Positions 1 to 12,200 of a stretch of 64,000 bases of DNA are shown one piece after another. The stretch comes from Rostratula benghalensis. Taxonomy: Eukaryota > Chordata > Aves > Charadriiformes > Rostratulidae. The stretch is taken from NCBI GenBank assembly GCA_013399305.1, contig VXAI01000019.1, forward strand, positions 4,647,657-4,711,656. Direction: 5' to 3'. Position numbers and translations under genes: made by a program. The notes under the pieces were generated by a model. That model ran no database searches. It was not told the DNA's origin and saw nothing but the letters and a program-made list of their open reading frames with translations. The stretch's first letter is position 1. Each line of letters begins with the position of its first letter.

Positions 1-33
1 GCAGGAGTTATGTGAAAATGCAAATGACAGAAC

Positions 34-92
34 TAATCACAGAATGGTTTGGGTTGGAAGGGACCTCAGTGATCATCCAGTTCCAACCAACG
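34..92 (-). repeat. CR1 LINE 3'-end fragment
   Basis: This short stretch is the reverse complement of the CR1 3' terminus. It reads AGAATGGTTTGGGTTGGAAG followed by a GATCATCCAGTTCCAACC-like segment, as in the longer copies elsewhere in the window. Only about 60 bases survive. Confidence 0.75.
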
Positions 93-2245
93 TGGTGTAC
101 ATGTTCCAGTATGTTGATGTGTTTTGTAAGAAATAAGGTTCACTGTGACTTGGTCCTCATTAATCCTTTCTGTCTTCCCTTTCTGACCCCTATAGGCAAA
201 CGTTGAGTTGGAGGAGCCCAAATGAATCCTTGCAGCAGTGAAGGATCCTTTATAGCTGGTGGGTTTGGGAGCACGCTCAACTTGAGATAGCCTTTGAAAG
301 CAGGTATTCCTTGCTGCAGCCTCCAGCCGGCTCCTGGGGCTGAACGTGTGCTGATGCCCCAATTCTCTCTGGAAACACTCGTAAGGAGGTGTGGGTATGT
401 GAAGAGTGTGAAAACACAGCGTGCAATTGGAGGTCGCTGCTGTCCAGGGCTCTGCTGTTTGGTTTTTGTGTTAAACCTGTGCTGGGGAACCATAAACTGC
501 AGCAAATAAAACAACTTACTCCTCCTGTCAGCCAGAAATGATTGTGCTCAGGATATGTTCCAGCCATTGAGATGGTGTTTTATTTTCTGAGACAGACACT
601 TTGTTTCTTAGCTGGAGTTAAACATAATAAATATTTAACCCCTGGGCTTTCTTGCTCTGATTATCTCTCTGTAATATTTTACTTAATATTCACCAAAGCA
701 GATGGAACATTATTGACAGTTTATATATTTCTGTAAAATAGCTTTTTACATTGCAGCTTGTGTTCTCAAGTAGAACTTAGAAGTAAACCATGTGAACTTT
801 ATCTTTTTTGTGTGATGCTTTTGACCCTCAAAAAGAAAGATACACAGAAGAACGGTGATGGGGAAAAATATTTTAGAAGAGGTGAAGTTCGTATTGCGCT
901 GGCAGAAACAACCAGCAGAACATCCTTCTGTTCTTTGAGGTTTTACTTAAATAACTCTCAAACTGGAAAAGCTTTATGTTGATGAAGCAAGTAGTAAACT
1001 TGCACAGGTGTACAGCTTGGAGGAAGAAGGTGGTGGTGGTGGGAAATGCAGCCTGTGAAGCAAAGTTCAGAGAGAAAGAAAAAGGAGTGGTGACAAACGA
1101 TCTGCCTTGCACACAATTTAATCTGTTGCTGTTTTATTCCAGTCCTGGGTCATTACACAGGTCCCTTGTCATTGGAGAAAATAACATTTTCATTAGGCTG
1201 ACCTAAACAACCACGTCAGTGATGGCCAGGTTGTCTTCTTCTTACTGGACAATACACTGTTTCCATAGGACTCCTCAATCTCCTTCTGGGGTTCAAAGTG
1301 ACACCCCCCAGGGCTGCGGGAGTGTGAACTAAATGGGGGCTTTGTCAGTTCATACCGCTGCTGCTCATCCCAAAGGATAAGCCATGCATTGATCTTCAAG
1401 GGGTTTGGGGGCAGGAGAAGGAGAAATATTTCATAAACAAAGACAGTAACAGAAAGTGGAAGGAATGGTAGGCATAGCTGGAAAATCCTTTCTGCATCTA
1501 AAAAATTCACAAAACCCTCAAAACCTGAAAAAGTAATTACATGTTTGAAAGTGTGTATTTGCTATTTAAGTTGGCTTTCTAGTTTTGTTTTGGTTTTTTT
1601 CTGCAAAAACACATATGTGTGTATATATATATCTGTGTAGGTATGGATATGTGTATCGGGTCTCTTTTCTGGTCTGCAACACAAGTTTTGCAAATGAGTT
1701 TTTCCTGTTCTTATAGAGAGCATTTCATAAGCACATTATTTTTTCTGGCTAGATATTTCAGTGTTTAGAGGACCTATACTTCATGGAATTCATGACTTAC
1801 CTCTGTCTTTCTAAGTTGAAGAACTACTTAAGGTAACAACAAGTGGTTTAGGCTGGCCCTGCACAGACCTTCACCTTCCAGTACAGCTCATTCATGACAT
1901 CAGCGTGTTTGACTTTGCCTTTCTTTGTGTGTAAGGAAGACAAATGACTACAGTCTTCAGGAATCTCCCCAGATATGGGTTTTTTTTTTCTCTTGACCTA
2001 GGACAGGGTTTCTTACTTCTGGGAGGCTCTTACCTGTGGGATGTTTGCCGCTATGCTGGGTGTGATGTGTTGTGAACATCTCAGGTGAAGATGTACCGCT
2101 ACAGTGAGGTAGATCTGAAAAAAGAAAAGGAATAGAAGTCAACAGATTCAGTTGTCCTAAACAACTCAGTCTTCTGTTGTAAGCCCATATCTTACTCTAG
2201 TCTTTTCCTCACACAGTATCTTTTCATCCCAGCTCTAGCTGCTGT

Positions 2246-2812
2246 ATCGTAGAATCATGGAATGGTTTGGATTGGAACGGACTTTAATGATCATTGAGTT
2301 CCAACCCCCTGCTCTGGGCAGAGACACCTCCACTAGAAGAGTTTGCTCAAAACTCCATCCAGCCTGGCCTTGGACACCTCCAGGGATGGGACAGCTTCTC
2401 TGGGCAACCTGGGCCAGGCTCTCACCACCCTCACAGCAAAGAGTTTCTTCCCAATATCTAATCTAAATCTCCCCTCTTTCAGTTCAAAAATGTTCCCCCT
2501 TGTCCTGTGGTTCCACTCCCTGATCAACAGTCACTCCCCATCTCTCTTGGAGCCCTTTTTAGGGACTGGAAGGCTCTAAGGTCTTAGATTCTTTTAGTCT
2601 CCAAGGTCTCCCTGGAGCCTACTCTTCTCCAGGCTGAACACCTGCAACTCTCTCAGCCTGTCCTCACAGTAGAGGGGCTTCAGCCCTCAGAGCATCTTTG
2701 TGACCCTCCACTGGGCTCGCTCCAACAGGTCCATGTCCTTCCTGTGCTGAGGACTCCAGAGCTGGACACAGTGCTCCAGGTGGGTTCTCACCATAGCACA
2801 GTATAAAACCAC
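2246..2812 (-). repeat. CR1 LINE, truncated, reverse orientation
   Basis: This is a roughly 570-bp reverse-oriented CR1 piece. It starts with the complement of the 3' terminus (AATCATGGAATGGTTTGGAT). It then runs through the complements of the 'ggttcaaggccaggctggat' block, the 'ggagaagagtaggctcc' block and the 'tggagtcctcagcacaggaa' block. Divergence is appreciable, so it looks old. Confidence 0.92.
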
Positions 2813-2819
2813 AAAGAAA

Positions 2820-3440
2820 CTTAGGTCCCCATGTGCGGCGGGAATGTTCCAGGTGACACAGAAACAGACACATGACATATTTATTTGAGAGCAGGGCACA
2901 CTGGTGTAACTGCCAGGGCCCTGGGGACACCTGCAGACCTCAATGACCTGGAGCAACATCAGCTGGGACCCACACCCATGCTCTTGCCCAGGGGTCCAGG
3001 CACTCCGCTTAAGCTCAGGCATGGGCCATGCCATTTCCAGCCCTGTCCCCTTGCTTTTCCTGGATGGAACCTGAAGGGACATTGCAGGTAGCTCGCCTCC
3101 AGCCCTGTCTCCTGGGTGAGCCCTAGATGTCTGTCCCAGCCTTGTCCTGGTGCTGGTTTCTGCTGCTGCCCACTGGGTGGGGACCCCAGACCTCAGCCAT
3201 TACCTCAATTTGCCGAGAGCTGTCGGCAGAACCAGTTGGTGTCACCTGCAAGGGTGGCCTGGACCTATCAGCTCCTGTTACCCTCAGCTCCTGGCTTTCT
3301 CCCCACGATGGAGTGACCCCACTCCCCCTTCCTGGCATTTCCTTACATTGCCTTTCTCGAGTATATGAGATGGTTACAAATGCAAAAGGAACATTATTCC
3401 ATTTCCCACTGGGAAAAGGGTTGACAAGACGTTAAGATGC
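2820..3440. other. GC-richer block of unknown origin
   Basis: Directly after the CR1, base composition becomes GC-richer for about 600 bp and then returns to AT-rich. Several overlapping short frames are open on both strands, up to about 131 codons, and part of the longest is CR1. I see no splice structure, domain or LTR ends that would identify it. It could be an eroded retroelement or a conserved noncoding block. Confidence 0.3.
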
Positions 3441-5589
3441 CTGCTCCTTGGACCCGGTGGCTCATGTTTTTTAATTGCGGTACATGCTAGACATGTTGAA
3501 GTGCTTATTTACATAACATTTCTTTGGTTTTTCCCTCTCTTGAGACTCCATCTGCAAGTGCTAGCAGATGCAGATACAGTATGGTAAGAAGGCTAGGCAG
3601 TCTGTTTTGTATAAAAGTGATACGCTTGGGATGGCTCTCAAATGGTACCCTTGGGATAACCCGATTCAGCAGAGCGATGTGCATGCCCTGTAAATCCAAA
3701 TGAAAAGAACACAGCTAAGCGATATTTCTTTCTGGCAGAAGCTTAATTTACTTGGTCAATGATAGCCAATACATGAGAACAGGGTTTCAGCATCAATATT
3801 ATTGGGACAAGCAAACGCTGCTGCTGAAAATTCTCTAATATTCATACATCACTGAAATGGAAATCCTCTGTTTTGGGTAATCTATTTACCCCAAAATTGC
3901 CCTGTTAACTCAATGGTCCTGGGGAGAAGAGGGGTCCAAGAAAGCTGATTGATTTTCCAAGGATCACCTTTTCCCTTGAGAATGGAAAGCCCGAGGGTAT
4001 GGGGGGGATCTTGGTGTGTATAAATACCTGTTTTTGGGGGGAGAGATGGAGGCAGACTCTTCTGAACAGTGCCCAGTGAAAGGACAAGAGGCACCAGGCA
4101 CAGACTGGAACACAGGGAGTTCCATTTAAGCAAGAAAGGCAGAATCTCCTTTCGGATCTCTTTATTTACTTAGTCAGTTTATCTGATTAACTTAATGAGA
4201 GCAGATTTCCCTGGCGAAATGGGTTTAGAGCCTGTATGCCCTGTACATTGATAAAAAGGAGTTGGTGACATCTCAAATACAATTTTAAATGCAAATGGCA
4301 TTGTTAAGTGTCCTAGCCCACACTGATGCCCAGGAGCCAGGTTCCTTAGCTCCCCTGTGTGCGACAGTCCAATATTGTCATTGCAGATTTTGTGGATGCA
4401 CAGCTCCTACTTCTCTGGTTTCTCTATCTGTTTTTCTAAGTAGTTTGGTTGAGACTAGGAGACTGGGTCTCTCTTTTCTGACCAGCTGGAAAAAAAATGC
4501 CAGTTTCAGAGAGTAATGTAATCCCTGGATGTATAATCTTGTAAGTGTCAAGTAGGAGTAGAGAGGTGATACCTGGCATCAGTGAGAAACCTATTTAAAT
4601 ATTGCTTAGTTGGGGCTTTTGCAATTTCATTAAAAGGTATGTGCAAATGAGAAGCTTTTTGGAAACCCTGTTTCCAGTGAGAAAGGAGACAAAATCGGTT
4701 CACTGAAGTTTTTCTGACAGAGGGCTAAAATCATGTTGTTTATGGCCTTTATGGATTTATGGAAAGACGTGCTAATGAAGGAATAATTAGCACAGCAGAT
4801 AAAACCAGAATGAGTGTTGATGACTGGCAGATGGAATCTAGATGAACTCAGGACAATACATGACGTCACCAGTGCCTGAGATGGCGTATTTCTACATCAC
4901 TTGATTCCTTCACCCAAAACCCTGGACATAATGCAAAAAGCCATGTGGCCTGGCTGTGGCTGTGGTGCAAGAAGAACAGGCCACCAGAGCGGCCGGTGGC
5001 CATGCTGCCCATGCTCAGGGGCTTTATTCAGACTTAGCTTTTGTGATGCTCTGGACTCTGTGCCTGTCAGCAGCTGGGTCCAGGTGATGCACCCCTGGAT
5101 GATGTGCTTCCACTTCCATTCCTGAGAAAGGCACGTATTTTGCATTTCTGGGCCCTTCCACAATGGAACCCAAGAGCAGTTGAGGGGGCCCAGCAGCAGC
5201 TTCACAAGTGCGCTCCTCCTTCCCACTAAAAAAGTGATGAAAGGCTTGTTAATTTACTAAAAACTCTACTTTACAGGAATTCCTATGGTATACTCCGCTA
5301 TAAACCAAAGCAACAGGAAAACAGCAGTTGCCTTTATGCAAAATAAAAGTACCTCCAAAAATTTACAGTATATATGAACGTGTGTAGTTTTAACTCACAT
5401 CCACGCTTAAAATAACCCAAATAACACCCATGAATCCCAGGAGAAAGCTACAGAACGCTGAGTGTGCAACACAGTGGGACTTTCGAGGTGTGTGGGTTGA
5501 CGATTTACCGGTCGAAGGGACTGACGGAAGCCAACGGCCACCCAAACGCGGATCCGACCACTGTCAGATGTCGCCGACACGGTGCTCTA

Positions 5590-6214
<625 letters not shown>

Positions 6215-9200
6215 GTGAGAGGGGGTTTTTGGGGCGCTGCGGCTGTCGCCGCAGCCGCCCGGGGGACAAGGGACGAGGCGGCGGGTCGGGCCGCGCAGAG
6301 GGCCGGGGGCTGTCAGGGAGGCGCCGGCCGCCCGTTGAGGCGGGCTGGTCCCCGCCAGGGCCTGCCCTTCGCCGTGGGGCTGAGGGCGGCCTGCGCGGCC
6401 GCTGTCACCTGCGGGGCCGGGTGGTGAGGGGCGGCGGGGCCGCCTACCCCCTCAGGGGCTCGTCCTTCCCCTCTCTCCCACGCCATCCCGGGCGCTGAGG
6501 GGCATTGTCCGGGATCCAGCGCCGCCCTCGCCACCGGCCCGGCCCCGGGTAAGTCGCTGCGCTCCGGTGGTCGCCACAGCCGGTCCCCGAGTAGTCCCCG
6601 GGTGCTTCCCGACTGCTCCGTCCTGTCTGTTAACCTGAGGGGTTTCGTGTTTAAATGCTGGACCTTGTCTTCAGATAGGTCGTTCTTACGGGTGTGAATG
6701 CAGCGTGTACTTGAAGCGGCTTGGATCATATATTTTTTTCTTTTTAAGCCGTTGGAACTGCGTATGGAAGCGTACTGTGAGGCAAACTGGCCTAAAATGG
6801 AAGGTTGAGCGGGTTGACTTTGCAGGCCTCCCTCTCTGCTGTTAGGTAGGGCTTGCGGTGCCTCAGCGCAGGGATTCAGCCTGCTTTGCACGATGCTTTT
6901 GTTCTAGGATGCATACATTTCTCGTTCCTGTGGAACAGGAATTGCAACACTTCAAGCCTTCTGAATTTCTAAAGGGCACGTCTGTGAGATGTCTAGGGTG
7001 TTAAAGACACCCTCGTGGACCTGTGATCTGTATAAACGTATGCCTCCACTTGGGTTAGAGTCAGATATGATGGTCAGGTCCTGTGATAGGAAAGAGTGAC
7101 ATCTAAAGAGACTGCAATCAAAATCCTTTGGTGCTATATCTGTACCTGGGCCACACAGCTATTCTATGTGGTGTTAAGCAGATTTCTTTTTTCATCCATG
7201 TTGCTTTATGGGGAACTGTGCAATCTCTCCTGAGCCTGCTCAGAGGTGTTTGTGTTTGCCTCTCTGCTTGGAATATGCTCTCAAACTCACAAGCTGAGAT
7301 TTCTCAGCTCCACAGATTTGCATCAGATTTCTTGGATCAAGAAATTCTGAATGTAAGGCTGCATTGAGCTTGTTGAAAAAATACTTTTCTTTTCCTCCTG
7401 CAACGTTGGTAGCATTAATAATGCAAAAAAACGAAGTGCAAAGTTCCTTATGGAGCCATAGTGCTATTGCTTGATTCTTTAAAGTCCAAGGATATCCAGC
7501 CTGCTTGTCTCGAAATATGAAAATGTCTGAGGATGGCTGATGGGGAAAAATCTAAAGCTTGTAATAGCAAGTAGCTGTTGTATGTAGCGTACTCAATTCA
7601 AGGTCTTGAGCAAATAGCCTTAGCCTATTCTGAGGACAGCGTGATCGTAACTAATTTAAAAGGCAGCTTCTAAATTTGGTAGATGCTGTTTTACAACTAC
7701 AAATGAGCCAACATGAGGTTGGAAGCAAGTCTTCGGTTCTTGAGAAGCAAACCCCCGAGTAGCCTTTTGCTTCAAGGGCAAGTACAAGGTTGGTGTCGAT
7801 GGGGGAAAAACAAAACCAGTTTTTTAGGATGGAAGGAAAGACAACTTTGAAATAGTTTTCTGGATAAGTGACTCCTGTTTTTTGAGTAAAGTCCCTGTAG
7901 CTGATTCTCCTGCCTCATGGCTCCCCTAGAAACAAGTATTTCATGGGATTTTTTGGGGGGGAATATAAAGTTGGTTTACACTTTCTCTGGCCTGGGTGTG
8001 TTGATCTCCAGTGGGGAAGAATAAACAGTTACTTTTCTCTCTTTCCCTTCCAAGAAAGCAAGACTTTGACTAATGTGAGCAATAGGAGGTAGTAGTAGGC
8101 TTTTGTGTTGTGTGGGGTTTTTTTTGATCTTGGTAATACAGTTAATTGAAATTAGTAGACTCAAAAAGGCTAATGGCACACAATTTTTAAAATGTGCAGC
8201 AGAGAGGGAGAGAGATTCTGGCCCAAGGGGATACATTGCTTGAAAATGCTGATTGGGCTTTGGTAGTCCAATGAATAGACTGCCTGCCATATCCTCCTTC
8301 CCTTCTTCCCTAAGCTACAAGTTTCAGGTATGTTGAATGTTTTCATACATTAAATACAACTAGTGGTAACTCCCCAGAAATCCTCACAAACAGGAGGGCA
8401 GATGGTTTGTTCATCAGTGGATGGTTTTGTGCGGGAGTTGCCGGTGCTGTGTGGCCTGAGGAAGCACTGCCTACAGCACTGACCTTTACAGGCAGTAGGC
8501 TGAACCCTGGCTGTGGATGGAGGGGCTTGCATTTCTGCAGATCCTGCCTGACTCCGGGAACGAGGACACTCCATAACACAAGACTTCTGCTCTCTTTTGT
8601 TGCCTTTCATGTTGGGAGATAATAATCTACGGGGAGTAAAATATTATAGTAAACCAGTCCTTTTTGGTTAGGAATTGAATTGTAGTCATTCCAGGTAGTT
8701 TGACCAAAACTGACTGAAAACAGCCTGTGTGGTTTTATAGCAATTTAGAGGGGAGGAAAAAAGTTTTTTGTTTTTGTAGTTGGACCATTTAAGGCTTACA
8801 GAAGTACATTATGTCCCATTTGCAGAAAAGGATTTTTTATGAATTGTTCTTAAACCCAAAACTCTTAAGCTTTTTTAGTTTGATGCTGCATGTACCTTGG
8901 TTCCAAAATTTGGCCTCTACAGTTGGGCTGCATTAATAGCCTGTTGAGGATGGATTACTTTCCTAGGAAAGCTAGAATCAAATGGTTACTACTACTGACT
9001 CAGAAGAAATGCAGGGGTACTTTAGTACTTGGGGTCAAAAGGTTGCTTGGTTTGTCATGCTCTTTCTGTGATGCTGGTGTTGGGAGGTCACTTGGTGAAC
9101 CAGTTGCTTCTTGTAAGTACTTGCTGATCTGTCCAGATCTAGTGTGATGCAATGTGGCTTAGTGTGCCTGACCCAGGCTGCCTTCTGCTAGACTTCAGGT

Positions 9201-12200
9201 GACAGAAGTATGAGTAAGAAACTCATTCTTGTAGAGTCTCGAAGGTGAGCACCTGAAGCATGACTTGACTTGATGCGTACAGGGCTTTCTGAATAGTAGA
9301 CTTTTCTTGGGAGGAGTAGAATGAATAAGTTGGTATGATCTTCTCAAGCTGTTAACACTGCAAAGTATTGCTGATTTGTCACAGGTTGCTTCTGTAGGTT
9401 GATTTTTGTCATCTAACCTGTACTTGGGTTGATGTTAAATTAACAGAGTATTGCCATAAGGTACTTGCAGATTGGAGTTGTAGGGATGCAGCTCTAGTGG
9501 ACTGTAATTTAAGTTGCAAAGTAGATTGTTTATAAACATCTTTGGTGGGTTTTGAAGATCAGAAATTGATAAGACTGGTGACATGTTTTGTGTGTAACAA
9601 ATGAAATTTAAATTGATCACTGTCTCAAAGGTTTTAGTGGGAAATGTTGGTTTTCCTTAATATACGGGGTCACCAAGTGCTGCTGGAGGACTGTAATTGC
9701 ACAAAAGGCATTGAGCAGGTTCTTGTCATGTGGTTCAGCTCCTGAACTTGAATAAACTCCAGTGACCTCATTGGAGTGCACTCAGATTACTTGTTGGACA
9801 TCATTAACAGGCAAGAATCCAGGTGTTGTTCCACTTGATTGCGGGAGGATTGCAGCCAAACCTCTGAGGACAGGGCTGTGACTTTCCTTGCAGATGGGGA
9901 CAGAGCCTTGACACATCAGTGGCAGATGTAGTGCTCCTTAAAGGTTGCAGCAAGAGTCTGAACTTCAGTTGCAGCTTATGGAGTAAATCAGTGTAGCCCA
10001 ACTGATGGGCCTGAGTCCAGATTCCAGGCTGCTTACATTTGTTCCTGCCGCTGTCCCAAATGCAGGAACAGAAACTGAACCAGCAGAGCCAGCCTGAACC
10101 ACTACGTGATGCCCTGTGGTTGCTCAGAGCCAGACTGGGGGGCTGAAGAGAGGGGCTGGAGGTGAGGGGGTGAATATTAAGGACCTGCTGGTTTGTCTTG
10201 GTACACGGAATAGGTTCCTCACTAAGAACTTTTGAGTTCCTCCCTCTTCGCTGTTGCAGGAAAGCAGATCTGTTGGTTACTGCTTCAAAAGCAGGGTGTG
10301 CTCTGAAACCTAGCTGGGCAATCTAGGTGATTCTGGGTAAGATGAGATAATTAGTTTTTTAATTGGGGGGNNNNNNNNNNNNNNNNNNNNNNNNNNNNNN
10401 NNNNNGGGGGGAGGTGAGTTAGTGGGGGAGGAGGAGGGCAGAGTAGCAGATTAAACAGTTCAACAGTGCTTGGTTTGTTTGGAAAAGTCCTTTGTGGCTA
10501 AGGAGAGACTGTCATGTCCTATGTAACACAACAGGTTGCCTCACAGAAGACAGGTCGCGGTCATTGGTGTTACATAAGCCTTAAACTGAGGCTTCTTCAT
10601 AGCTGGATTCTCAATTCTACCTACGTTCCGTTGCTGTATTGTAGGGTAGTTGTTGCTTCCTTGCTGGTTACAGTTTGGCTCTGTCAAGGGTAGTAGCAAG
10701 ACCTCAGGCAAGTCACTGCCTTGAGTGCAGGTCAGGAGGAGAACCTCCTGGGAGGTGTTTGGGGTCTCATGCTTAAGGTGTAGTATTCTAACAGCCCATC
10801 CCTTTCCCCAGCTGTGCTGTCTTGTTTGCTTCTGGGAGCTAGTGGCTAACTGGTCATGCAGACAAGAGTTGATCTAGCTAAGAAGTATCATCAGAACCGA
10901 CCCAGGAAAATGGTGTAGGCCAAGTCACCTCTCTTGTGGGACTATGCAACCAGCAAAGTGCCTGGCCAGCGTGAAGAGGGTTGTGGGAGCATGTATCTGG
11001 GACAGGTTGAACTGGCTCAAGTTTAAGCTGATTGTAAATGCGCTCTGGGATTAGGATTATGTATTTTACTCGGACAAAAGGATTTCTCTTGTTAACGGCC
11101 AAAGCTATTTGTTGCACCCTCTTATACTCAATGAAGGAGCTCGAATGTGATTCTGCACTTGCTCTTTTAAAAGAAGAGTGAAGAAAGACTGAAGTAAAAC
11201 GGAGAACCGTGGGAGCAGTGTGGCGTAACCTGTAACAATGAGAAAACAACAAACTGCAATGGCAAGTAGTTGTCAGGATAACTCCAAGTTACACGGGTGG
11301 TTGATCCTGTTCCAGCGTATCGCAGTGAGAACATCTTGGTGCTCTATTCCCCATAATAAGAGATGGGGAAACTCGTCTTCTACCTTTCTGCCTGCCTGCG
11401 AGAGGCTGTTGAAATAACACAGCCACTTCTTTTGCCACCGGTGTGGTGGACCTGCCTTTATGTCAGGCCACTGCAGGGCTCAGCGTGCCATTCGCCTAAA
11501 CATTGGGCTAGAGGGAAAGAGAAGGCTTTGGGTCTCGGGGTTGTTTTCTTTGTGGTACAGAAGCTGACGGCCGCTCTCCTGTTCTCCTCCGTTGGGCTCG
11601 GACGATGTCTGGCTATGGATAGACAATAGGCAGGCTGCTGCCCGCTGTAAATAGCCCATTGTATGCCGTGAGTAGGAGCAGCAGAGAACGGCGGAGCCCT
11701 GCCAACTTGGGCTGTTGCCTTGAGATACTGGCTGTGCTGTAAAGAATGAGTCTTGGGTGCTGGGGGTGTGTGTGTGTGTGAGCAGAGAGAGCTGCCTTTG
11801 TCTGAGCTGTACAGAAATCCTTAATGGAATTGATGATGGCATTGCTCTCGTGGGCTGGATTTTGGGGAATTGCTGTGGCTGGGACACAGGTAGTTATCTC
11901 TAAAGCAGTCTTTCTGTTATTAGAACCACTTCCCCATTATCTGTCTATTACTGTTTCTCAATTTGCCAAGGAACCAAGGTGTATTGGTTGCCTTGAGGGG
12001 AAAAGTGCTTTTGACCTAGAACATTATCCATTCTGCTGTAATTTATTTAGTTTGCTACATGTAGCAACCTGAGTATTCAGACTGGTACTTCTCTCTTGTG
12101 GTATCTTTTTCCTTTAGGTCTCCAGCTGTGACTTCCAATCGCTTGCTATGCCCTGTCTCACGTTGGGGCTGAGTTTCAATCTGTTCCTTGTGGTCCAGGT

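Noticed and set aside
2257..3082. Overlapping frames up to 131 codons upstream of ACSL1
   Set aside because: The part up to 2812 is reverse CR1. The rest has no coding signature or splice structure I can support.
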